From contig NZ_CP133267.1 in the NCBI RefSeq assembly GCF_030915465.1, positions 1,116,001 through 1,180,000 of the forward strand: DNA of 64,000 nt, read 5' to 3'. Shown piece after piece: positions 32,754 through 41,216 of this stretch (positions are counted from its first letter, which is position 1; the number at the start of each line of letters is the position of its first letter). The notes beneath the pieces are model-generated. The model saw only the letters and a program-made list of their open reading frames with translations. It had not been told where the DNA came from and made no database searches. The DNA comes from Neobacillus sp. PS3-34. GTDB taxonomy: Bacteria; Bacillota; Bacilli; Bacillales; Cytobacillaceae. Position numbers and translations under genes: made by a program.

Positions 32754-33227
32754 ATGAAAAACGCAAACCTATATGAAACCCATATTCTTACGAAGAATTT
32801 AGAGAGAGCGATTGAGTTTTACAAAGGATTGGATTTAAATCTCGCCTTCGTCATCGAGGAAAGAAGAGTTGCTTTTTTCTGGCTCGGCGATCCTGAGAAA
32901 AAAGAACAAATGCTTGGGATTTGGGAAGTTGCTGAAGATAAATTTGTGAACAGACATTTTGCATTCCATGTATCACTCGAGGAACTGCTTGAAGTACCGG
33001 TATTTTTGGAATCGAAAGGAATTAAAATCCTGCCTGCTTTCGGCTTGGATGAATCCGAACCGGTTGTACACGCTTGGATGCCTGCTGCCGCGTATTATTT
33101 TGAAGACCATGACGGCAATTCATTGGAATATTTAGCATTAGTTGATGGGCAAAAGAAACCAGAGGTTGGTGTCGTTCATCTTAGCAAATGGCAGCAAATT
33201 TCTCAGGAAGCCGCCAATACAAGATAA
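32754..33227 (+). CDS. VOC-family (glyoxalase/bleomycin-resistance fold) protein
   Basis: 157 residues, GGAGG before the ATG. ETHILTKNLERAIEFYKGL is the first beta-alpha-beta module; HAWMPAAAYYFEDHDGNSLEYLAL carries the second, with the metal-binding Glu in NSLEY (shown in part). Substrate not determinable. Ends at a bidirectional terminator. Confidence 0.82.
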   Translation: MKNANLYETHILTKNLERAIEFYKGLDLNLAFVIEERRVAFFWLGDPEKKEQMLGIWEVAEDKFVNRHFAFHVSLEELLEVPVFLESKGIKILPAFGLDESEPVVHAWMPAAAYYFEDHDGNSLEYLALVDGQKKPEVGVVHLSKWQQISQEAANTR

Positions 33228-33234
33228 GTCTTCA

Positions 33235-33275
33235 AAAGAGGGAGGTCTCGAAAGTTACCTGAGACATCCCTCTTT
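33235..33275. terminator. Bidirectional terminator
   Basis: Arms AAAGAGGGA-GTCTC and GAGAC-TCCCTCTTT with an 11-base loop between converging genes. Confidence 0.8.
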
Positions 33276-33309
33276 CTTATTTGCGCAGAAATTACATCAG
33301 AACCACCAA

Positions 33310-34533
33310 TTATACAGCTTTCGGAACATGCCGTCTTTCCACTTTAAGCGCTACGATCAGGAAAGAACAACCGGCTGCGAACCTTAAAAAAGAGATTAAT
33401 AACATCGCTGCATGCATTCCATATTGATTCAAGAGAAATACTCCAAATTGGGGAGCAATAAAACCGATTACAGATAAAAGGATATTGTAGTTGGCAATAT
33501 ACGTTGTTCGATTTTTCTCCGGTGAAGCCTTTAAAAGCTGATTGAACAAAAGCAGGTTTGTGCCGGAAACGAACAGCCCAATCCAAAGATTAATCGCCGT
33601 AATGTAAACTAAATTAGTCGATAGGATGGTTAAAACGGGAGCGGTCGCCATTCCAGCTGCCGCAACGAATAAAACCATAGTGTTTCCCCATCGGTCAGCG
33701 GCTTTCGCCCACCACTTGATGCTGACAATTTGCGCACATTGATTCGTTACGGAAAACAAGCTGAACCATAATGCCGTTGCATGTGCTTCACGAATGTGAT
33801 AAATGCTGAAAAGCGACCATGCCATTTGCGCTCCAAAGTTAAACAGGAGGGCACATATCAAAAATGAAAGATATGGTTTATAGGAAAACACCTTTAAGGA
33901 GAAACTCTTTTTTTCCTTTTCTCCGCTTGGCTCTTGTTTTGCCGCAGGCAATTGATGCTTCATTAAATAGAAGACCTCAAGCAAGGCGAAAACGAACCCT
34001 GCTGCGAGAAGAATCTGATAAGGAAATGCCTTGTTTTTATCAAATTGCTGCAGGAAAAATCCTGTTAAAAAAGTAACCGCCATGGCCGTAATAGCTCCCC
34101 AGCGATTCCTAGTACTAAAAAATACTCCTCTCCTTTTTTCCTCAATTAAATCGCCAATCATTGATTGCCATGATAAACCAGACAAAGCACCTGGAAAGTT
34201 TAATAAACCGATTAGAATAACGAGAACCCACGCGGCGTAGGCATGAGCCAAAAATGGCACAAACAAAATAAACATAAATATCAATCTTGTTAAAAAGGTT
34301 GAAACGACAACAAAATGCTTTTTGCTTTGGACCAGATTCAGCCAAATCGTACCAGGAATAAGAGCAAGCATCCCGATGATGGACGGAAGTGATGTAATCA
34401 ACCCCATCTGCTGGTTGCTCGCTCCTAAAACACTCAGGGCAAAAAGCGGAATATAGCCATTTACTGCATTGGTGGAAACCGTGGATGCAATGCCGTTATA
34501 TAAACTGTATTTTTCATTTCTATTAAATTTCAA
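33310..34533 (-). CDS. MFS transporter
   Basis: 407 residues with about 11-12 membrane segments; TTG start preceded by AAGGAGAG. Segments such as LSGLSWQSMIGDLIEEKRRG and FSTRNRWGAITAM are typical of a Bacillus MFS subgroup of unknown substrate. A long imperfect inverted repeat lies 86 bases upstream of the start. Confidence 0.85.
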   Translation of the reverse strand: MKFNRNEKYSLYNGIASTVSTNAVNGYIPLFALSVLGASNQQMGLITSLPSIIGMLALIPGTIWLNLVQSKKHFVVVSTFLTRLIFMFILFVPFLAHAYAAWVLVILIGLLNFPGALSGLSWQSMIGDLIEEKRRGVFFSTRNRWGAITAMAVTFLTGFFLQQFDKNKAFPYQILLAAGFVFALLEVFYLMKHQLPAAKQEPSGEKEKKSFSLKVFSYKPYLSFLICALLFNFGAQMAWSLFSIYHIREAHATALWFSLFSVTNQCAQIVSIKWWAKAADRWGNTMVLFVAAAGMATAPVLTILSTNLVYITAINLWIGLFVSGTNLLLFNQLLKASPEKNRTTYIANYNILLSVIGFIAPQFGVFLLNQYGMHAAMLLISFLRFAAGCSFLIVALKVERRHVPKAV

Positions 34534-34618
34534 CTATGCTTCTCTCCTTCATAAAAACTGCCGAAATGTATTGTATAACAGCGCTTTTCTGAAGGCAATA
34601 CATACACGAAAAAACAGT

Positions 34619-34660
34619 TATTCCAGCATAGCTTCTCAATTGAGAACCCGTGCTGGAATA
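34619..34660. repeat. 42-bp nested inverted repeat upstream of the MFS gene
   Basis: Outer arms TATTCCAGCA and TGCTGGAATA, inner palindrome TTCTCAATTGAGAA, separated by unpaired TAGC/CCCG. On the minus strand it is followed by ACTGTTTTTT, giving a terminator-like form in the MFS leader. Confidence 0.6.
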
Positions 34661-34755
34661 CTCAAGTGCAAACTTTAAGCCATTCATTCACACACTTCAG
34701 ATTTAGAAATTTTGTTTGCTGCAGTGCATATACATTTAAAAAGGAGGGGATTTTC

Positions 34756-34896
34756 TTGGCTCATTTGTGGTCGTTGACAGTCGGCTTTATCATTTGTCTG
34801 GGGATTATCGGGGGAATATTCTTTTATTTTCTTAAATCGGCGCTGGACTCTGAGGACTCAAAAAAAATTGACTCTCCAAAACAACCTGATCAGTAA
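34756..34896 (+). CDS. 46-residue single-span membrane protein
   Basis: TTG at 34756 with AAGGAGGGGA upstream decides the start; an upstream in-frame ATG at 34666 has no ribosome binding site. The product has one hydrophobic segment (about residues 6-27, SLTVGFIICLGIIGG) and a charged tail with SKKIDSPKQPDQ. Family not recognised. It is followed by a terminator and may be a stand-alone small membrane protein. Confidence 0.6.
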   Translation: MAHLWSLTVGFIICLGIIGGIFFYFLKSALDSEDSKKIDSPKQPDQ

Positions 34897-34944
34897 CTTG
34901 AATTATTGCCTAATGTATCAAATCAAAAATAAATATTAATAAAC

Positions 34945-34979
34945 AAAGCGTGGACATCTTTATCGATTCCACGCTTTTT
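34945..34979. terminator. Bidirectional intrinsic terminator
   Basis: Arms AAAGCGTGGA and TCCACGCTTT with a T tract on +; between the small membrane protein gene and the converging aldolase gene. Confidence 0.82.
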
Positions 34980-34994
34980 CAATATGTTCCACCA

Positions 34995-36097
34995 CTATTT
35001 CTTAGTTTTGATTTCCCGCATTCGCAGATCAAGCATTTGGAAAGTCTTTTTTAATTCTGTTTTTGGAACTTCGTTATATCTGTCTCCAATGCTGACCTCG
35101 TAATAACTTCCATCCAAGCCTGTTTCCCTGACATAACTCGTTAAACCGATTCCAGTTGCTTCATAAATTTCTGCTAAAATGGATTCCGCCTTCTCTTTTG
35201 GCAGGTCAACATGTACATGAAACATATTTGAAACAGGTACTAAAGGCAAAGTTGCCACAGCATGGCATTGATTATAAAGCCCGGCAAGTTCTTTCGCTTC
35301 TTCATGATACTGCTCCATTTTATGTATCCGCTTATTAAAATAATAATTTGAACTGATAATATAAGGATAAAGGCTGATTAAATCACCGCCATGCCGCCTT
35401 TTCCAAATTTTTGATTCCTCTGTAAAGTCTTTTTCTCCTGCAAGAATTGCACCTGCAATCCCGCCAATCCCTTTATAAAAAGAAACATAAACACTATCAA
35501 AAAGCTCACAGATTTCAGCTGCGGATTTTTGATAATATGGAAGAATTTCAAAGAGTCTGGCACCGTCCAAATGTAGCTTAATCCCTTTCTCCTTACAATA
35601 ACTGGAGATCGATACAAGAGTTTTGTAATCTGGCAATTGACCGCCAATCTCACGCTGAGGCAATTCAAGCAATAAGCAAGCAATGTCCTCCTGCAGGCTC
35701 ACGACATCTTCCAATGTAATGACTCTGCTTTTATCCGCCAGCAAAACAGGCTCTATATGATGCAATTCCTTTAACCCGTCCTCTTCATGAATCTCTAAAT
35801 GGCATAATGGATGATAGGCAACTTTTTTTAATCCATTTTTATCACACCAAATCCTTAATGCGATTTGCTGGGCCATGGTTCCGCTTGGAAAAAACACTGC
35901 CGACTCTTTGCCTAAATAATCCGCCAGCTTATCCTGAAATTCTTCTATGACCTTTCCCTTTCCATAAATGTCGCTTTCCTGCTGTCCATCAATATCTTTA
36001 AATGCTTCTATAAGCGTTTGAATATCTCTTGGCGACTGCCGCCTACCTGATAATCGGTTTGTTTAAATGCTTCTAATATGGGGTTATTTTCGGACAC
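34995..36097 (-). CDS. Threonine aldolase / beta-eliminating lyase-family PLP enzyme, one-base frameshift
   Basis: About 367 residues from a GTG at 36097 (GGGAGG ten bases upstream). A fold type I PLP enzyme: FFPSGTMAQQIALR, LHLDGARLFE (substrate/PLP Asp) and YVSFYKGIGGIAGAIL, whose Lys binds PLP. It probably cleaves L-threonine or related 3-hydroxy amino acids to glycine and an aldehyde. The frame breaks near 36038-36043: after TDYQVGG one base is missing before SPRDIQTLIEAFKDI; GGCC there would restore it. Confidence 0.85.
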
Positions 36098-36144
36098 TTT
36101 TCGTTTTTCCTCCCTCTTTCTTTCAAATACTTGCAAGCTATTAC

Positions 36145-37080
36145 TTAAAGTCTTAATTCCCATGTTTCTCCTACCAAATCATGGCCAAAACTATGATGAT
36201 TTTCTTCATTAACTAGTTCGAATCCTGATTTCTGATAAATATGACGTGCTTCCTTTAGTATACTGTTAGTCCATAATACAATTTTTTTGTAGCCAGCAAG
36301 TTTCGAAAAACGAATACACTCCTCCACTAGGGTTGTGCCTAAACCTAGACCACGGGCTTTTGGGTCGACTAGAAGCAAACGTAATTTAGCAACCTCTTCA
36401 TTTTCTTCGACAATAAAAATAGAGCCAATAACTTCTCCATTCATTTCAGCAATCCAACAGCGTTCTTTTTTAGGATTAAAGTTTTTTATAAAATCTGAAA
36501 CTATCTGGGAAACAAGTGCTTCAAAATGCTGGTCCCAGCCATATTCCATTGCGTACAATGCACCGTGTTTATAAACAATAAGCCCCATATCTCCTGGTTC
36601 ATGCTGACGTAAATAATAAGGTTCAGTAAACGCTAAACCTTTGGTTTTACCAAGCAAGCCTTCGATATTTTGCATGGATTTTATTAACTGTTTTTGTTCA
36701 AATTCCGGCATCCCTCTTAATAATTCAGAGACTTGTTCATGTGACCGTTTGTTTAGCAAATCAAATGCCTTTTCTCCTTTTGAAGTCAAACGGATATTCC
36801 ACTGCCGTCCATCAGATTCAGAACGTTCCCTTAAGATTAATTCTTGTTCCTCTAATCGATTTAAAGTTCGACTCAGATATCCAGCATCTAGCCCCAGTTC
36901 TTTCGTTATATCAGAAGCAGATATATTATCACTGTTAGCTATTTCAAAGAGAATTCGTGAGTCTGTTAAAGAAAAAGGACTATGAAGCAATCCTTCACGT
37001 AAAACCCCTATCTGCCTTGTCATAAAACGATTAAAATGGCGAACAGCCTCTATTCGTTCTTCAAAAGTAAAATCCGGCAT
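36145..37080 (-). CDS. MarR-GNAT fusion protein
   Basis: 311 residues. Residues about 1-145 form a MarR winged helix (SASDITKELGLDAGYLSRTL, RERSESDGRQWNIRLT), and about 150-311 form a GNAT domain with LLLVDPKARGLGLGTTLVEE (acetyl-CoA loop) and IYQKSGFELVNEE. Such bifunctional HTH/GNAT proteins are widespread; the acetyl-acceptor may act as the effector. Intact, monocistronic in appearance. Confidence 0.9.
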   Translation of the reverse strand: MPDFTFEERIEAVRHFNRFMTRQIGVLREGLLHSPFSLTDSRILFEIANSDNISASDITKELGLDAGYLSRTLNRLEEQELILRERSESDGRQWNIRLTSKGEKAFDLLNKRSHEQVSELLRGMPEFEQKQLIKSMQNIEGLLGKTKGLAFTEPYYLRQHEPGDMGLIVYKHGALYAMEYGWDQHFEALVSQIVSDFIKNFNPKKERCWIAEMNGEVIGSIFIVEENEEVAKLRLLLVDPKARGLGLGTTLVEECIRFSKLAGYKKIVLWTNSILKEARHIYQKSGFELVNEENHHSFGHDLVGETWELRL

Positions 37081-37169
37081 ATAAAACCTCCTATTTATTA
37101 GCCCTATATCAAATATTATTCAACCTTTAATTGACTTAGTCAAATAAATTACTAAAAAAAGAAGAGGCA

Positions 37170-37852
37170 TCAGCAATTGTCTTTAATCCAGATACGGAGT
37201 GGACCTGCGGACTCCCATCCCGATGTGAGTGCCGCCTTAAGACCTTCGCCATGTTCATATCCGACCATGGGAAGTCCTGGAAATCGATTTGAAACTATTT
37301 GAACAATATCCGGCCAAAGCCTTTCATATGAATCATCTTTTGAAAACACATTGCTAACCCCTACAGCACCGGAACCCAAATTAGCTATAAACCCGGATAG
37401 TTTATCCTTCTCCTCCCGCATAAAGATTTCTGCATCTTTTCTTCTTAAAATATCTGATTTTATTACATTCTCCAAACCATTTGCGGAGATCCATTTCATT
37501 AATTCTTCGTCTGTTTTGATGACACGCCACTCCTGTCTCATACCCTCTATTTTCGAAACAGGAGCATGATAAATCCATTCCGCCTCAAAAAGGATTTTAA
37601 AACCGAAAGGCTGCAAATCTAAATTTGCATAACTATCTTTGATTGAGAAAATTTCTCTGTTCCCAACAAAGTCATTCACTTCTTGTGCCGTTGCATTACG
37701 GCTTGAAGTAATAATATCAGGATAAAATTTAGGGGCTTCATCTAGCAGGCCCATAAATTCCCCCTCGAAACTGCTGCAGCACCGTGCATTTCGCATACCA
37801 TTCCACACCAAACGATATTATTTAAAACAGTAATGTCGACTTTTGTTTCCAT
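37170..37852 (-). CDS. GNAT-like protein of unknown function, one-base frameshift
   Basis: About 227 residues from an ATG at 37852 (AAGGAG upstream) starting METKVDITVLNNIVWCGMV. At 37760-37764 a run of five G should be six, joining VSRG to EFMGLLDEAPKFYPDII. The C-terminal half (GFIANLGSGAVGVSNVF, LPMVGYEHGEGLKAALTSGW) resembles GNAT-type folds, but no clear acetyl-CoA loop is seen. Function unknown; the frame restoration is firm, the family is not. Confidence 0.65.
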
Positions 37853-38001
37853 TCTCCTTGCTCCTTTTGTTTTCTGTTTGTCGTACTTAAATAACCAGAT
37901 ACTTTTAGTATTCTATCTCTATTTCATTAATGCCTTCTTCATTAGATCAAATGTTGCAATACAAAAAACCAGAGAGAATTATCCCCTCTGGCTTCGCTTG
38001 C

Positions 38002-40043
38002 TTATATAACTTTTCTATCCCAATGGCGGTGAGCCGAAATCGCTTCGACGAATTTGACCGGGAATTCATTGTTATCATTTCCTACTACAATGCCTGGGCT
38101 GCTCTCCATACCCTCTAATAGATGCACACCTTCCTGAGTCGCACCAATTGGCTTATAATGAGTGAACGCTTCATTAATAAAGTAAGCTGAATCTTTCGTA
38201 AACTTTTCGCTTACATCGCTTCCCCCTGCAGCATATAGGGCATCAAACATGACGGAATCACTCGTCAAGAAGGTATGGTCAGCTTCAATCTCTGTACCAT
38301 CAGTCCCTTTTATCTTTCCAAGCTTCTCGCTAATAAATTCAGGCTGAATACCGTTTGCTTTCAATGACTCTAAGACAGCCATTACCTCAGATCCAGTAAA
38401 TTGGTTTCCAAGGATGACGCCCACTTTACGTGTTTTGGGTAGCTTCTTCGTATTTTGCATGCTTAGCGCTGGGGATGATTTTGTTACCCCGGAGACCTTT
38501 GCCTCCGGTGGATTAGCACCAATCGCCAAGGCAAAGGCTGTAGCCAGCTCCGTACTTACATTGGCAAACATATCTACCACTTGCTGTTGAACAGATTTGC
38601 TCTTCACTTTTCCAAGTTCAAAACTGAACGCTTCGATAATGTGTTTTTTTTCAGGTTCACTCATACTGTTCCAGAACATGGTGGCCTGCGAGAAAAAGTC
38701 TTTAAAGCTTTCACTTCGGCTCCTTACCTTTCGCCCTTCCACCTTTTCCTGATAATGCACATAACCACCTTCTGCTTCATTCGCTGGTGCAGGGGTATTT
38801 TGTGCAAGTGAATTATTATGATAGCTCACTTTTCCAACATTAATCGTTTGGCGGCCATAGCCATCACGCTGATTGTTGTGGAAAGGGCATACAGGCCTGT
38901 TAATCGGCAGCTCATGGAAGTTCGGCCTTCCTAGGCGGATTAACTGGGTATCTGTATAGGAGAATAGTCGGCCTTGTAATAATGGATCGTTAGAAAAATC
39001 GATTCCCGGTACAACATGCCCTGGATGAAAGGCTGCCTGCTCTGTTTCGGCAAACACATTATCAACGTTACGATTTAACGTCATTTTTCCAATGATTTTT
39101 ACCGGGACATCTTCTTCAGGCCATAGTTTAGTAGGATCGAGAACATCAAAATCAAATTTAAATTCATCATCCTCGCTTAGTAGCTGAACCCCTAATTCAA
39201 ATTCTGGATAGTCCCCTTTATCAATCGACTCCCATAAATCACGGCGATGGAAGTCCGGGTCTTTTCCTGATATTTTTTGTGCTTCATCCCAAACAAGAGA
39301 ATGGGTTCCCAAAACAGGCTTCCAGTGGAATTTTACAAAATGGGCTTTACCTTGATCATTGACAAAACGGAAGGTGTGAACACCGAATCCTTCCATCATA
39401 CGAAGGCTCCGTGGAATTGCCCGATCAGACATCGCCCACATAACCATATGAGCTGATTCCTGGTTATTAGCAACAAAATCCCAAAAAGTATCATGGGCAG
39501 TTGCTGCTTGCGGCATCTCATTATGTGGCTCAGGTTTAATCGCGTGAACAAGATCAGGGAATTTTATCGCATCCTGTATAAAGAAGACTGGAATATTATT
39601 GCCGACTAAATCATAATTCCCTTCTTCTGTATAAAATTTCGTCGCAAATCCTCTCGCATCCCTGACGGTCTCAGCTGATCCCCGTGAGCCAGCGACGGTT
39701 GAAAATCGTACGAAAACAGGAGTTTTCACAGCTGGATCCTGCAAAAACTTAGCCTTAGTATATTCTTTCATCGATTCATATACTTCAAACTCACCATGGG
39801 CAGCAAAACCCCTTGCATGAACGATTCTCTCTGGAATTCGCTCATGATCAAAGTGGGTCATTTTTTCCCGAAAATGAAAGTCCTCCATCAACGTCGGCCA
39901 CGTTCGCCGGCCTTTAATGAAAATTCATCCTCCGATACCTTTAGCCCTTGATTGGTTGTCATATCTTTACCAGCATCATCTACACGAAACTGCTCAAGCT
40001 GTTCATCTTTACTGTTTCCATTCACTTTGTGATCATTAGTCAT
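38002..40043 (-). CDS. katE: Large-subunit (HPII-type) catalase, one-base frameshift near the N-terminus
   Basis: About 680 residues, clade 2 catalase with a C-terminal DJ-1/glutamine amidotransferase-like domain (about 525-680, [17 protein letters not shown]). Core motifs: [15 protein letters not shown] (distal His), [26 protein letters not shown] (proximal Tyr). The gene starts at 40043 ([19 protein letters not shown]); at 39896-39899 GGCCGACG should be GGCCCGACG, joining KAGERG to [10 protein letters not shown] SigB-like promoter precedes it, as for B. subtilis katE. Confidence 0.93.
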
Positions 40044-40088
40044 TCGATTGTTACCTCCTTAAGGGCATATATGTAGCAACATAGTTTT

Positions 40089-40114
40089 GTACCCTTTTGA
40101 AAGAAAGAGCAAAC
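40089..40114 (-). promoter_or_regulatory. SigB-like promoter of katE
   Basis: Minus strand GTTTGC-N14-GGGTAC, close to the general stress consensus GTTTAA-N12/15-GGGTAT, 46 bases upstream of the katE start. Assignment rests on the match and on the known SigB control of Bacillus katE. Confidence 0.65.
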
Positions 40115-40154
40115 GAATTTTTCTTACCATTCATCGAATTAATAGAAAAAAAAG

Positions 40155-40188
40155 AAGCCAGAAACCCAACTAAAAGGTTTTCTGGCTT
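40155..40188 (-). terminator. Terminator after the gene at 40209
   Basis: Minus-strand arms AAGCCAGAAAACC and GGTTTCTGGCTT, then TTTTTTTT. Confidence 0.85.
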
Positions 40189-40208
40189 TGTATATTTTAA
40201 TATTTAAA

Positions 40209-40697
40209 TTAAGAAGAAATACGGTTTTGTTTTTGATGTGATTTAAACATTCCTTTTGGTTTTACCCAGACATAAGGTATATGGACAGTTTTTTGATTGA
40301 AGATATCAATCAGTTCATCAAAGTTCTTCATTGCATGCAAATTGAAAGCAGTCCCTTTTGCTGTTTGAACCTGAAAATAACAAGTTGTTGAGTTATTTTC
40401 TCCACCCGATTCTTTTTCATAATAGAGCGTTTCGGTCACATCTGCCCATGCGTGTTCCTGAACCGAGGTTCCTTTTCTCTTGTTGATTACGGTTACCGTA
40501 AACCCGTTATCATGACAAGAAACTCTAGTATCGTTGGCGAAATAACGCAATGAAAAGAAAAGAACAACACCTAATAAAACGAAGAAAAAACCAATAATAA
40601 CATGGATAAACATGAGTCCTAATCCGACCACACCAAAAATAACTCCAATGAGGATTGAAACCAGAGATGAATTGTTGTTTGAAAATTCCTTCACCAA
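40209..40697 (-). CDS. Two-span membrane protein with a cytoplasmic domain, unknown function
   Basis: 162 residues. Two adjacent hydrophobic segments (about 12-30 and 33-51) are followed by a soluble domain of about 105 residues resembling PH-like bacterial domains (ANDTRVSCHDNGFTVTVIN, HAWADVTETLYYE). I do not recognise a named family. Downstream of a terminator-free gap from the small DUF3934 gene and monocistronic. Confidence 0.65.
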   Translation of the reverse strand: MVKEFSNNNSSLVSILIGVIFGVVGLGLMFIHVIIGFFFVLLGVVLFFSLRYFANDTRVSCHDNGFTVTVINKRKGTSVQEHAWADVTETLYYEKESGGENNSTTCYFQVQTAKGTAFNLHAMKNFDELIDIFNQKTVHIPYVWVKPKGMFKSHQKQNRISS

Positions 40698-40830
40698 TAA
40701 AATCCCCCCTTTTATTTCATTATTAATTACTATGCACTCGTTCTTTTAATATGTCATAGAACAAAACCCTCAATTTATGTTTAGATTCTGCCTTTGTTAA
40801 TCTCTTAAATTCCATATTTAACTAAAACAA

Positions 40831-40854
40831 AAAGGACCCAAAGCTGGGTCCTTT
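40831..40854 (-). terminator. Terminator of the DUF3934 gene
   Basis: Arms AAAGGACCC and GGGTCCTTT, followed by TTGTTTT on the minus strand. Confidence 0.8.
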
Positions 40855-40901
40855 AGTCCTTATTATTGCAATTGTTTTATTTATCTATGAAGAGCAGAAA
40901 G

Positions 40902-41078
40902 TCATTCAGATGTTTCACCTTTATTATTGCTTGAGGCCTTAGATGCATCAGATCTTTTGGTACCTTTGCTTACATAAGGTTTGGCACTCTTCGCTTTGTT
41001 TGCACCAGCTTGCCAACGATTCCAGCCCTTCTTGCCTGTTCCTCTACCTGTTCCGCTTTTAGCCTTACCTTTAGTCAT
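40902..41078 (-). CDS. Small basic DUF3934-type protein
   Basis: 58 residues, too short for standard ORF lists. ATG with GGAGTGA upstream. The sequence GTGRGTGKKGWNRWQAGANK followed by SAKPYVSKGTK is the DUF3934 signature found in Bacillus. Very basic and Gly/Lys rich, so it could bind nucleic acid or ribosomes, but no function is known. Confidence 0.75.
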   Translation of the reverse strand: MTKGKAKSGTGRGTGKKGWNRWQAGANKAKSAKPYVSKGTKRSDASKASSNNKGETSE

Positions 41079-41216
41079 ATAATCACTCCATTATTATTGT
41101 AACACTTGAGCTCCGATAATTTGTTAGTTATATCCAATTCACTACATAATAAACCAGCATGATGAATTACACCATATCATAACAGAGACCTGTATTGATA
41201 CAAAAATTTAAAATAG

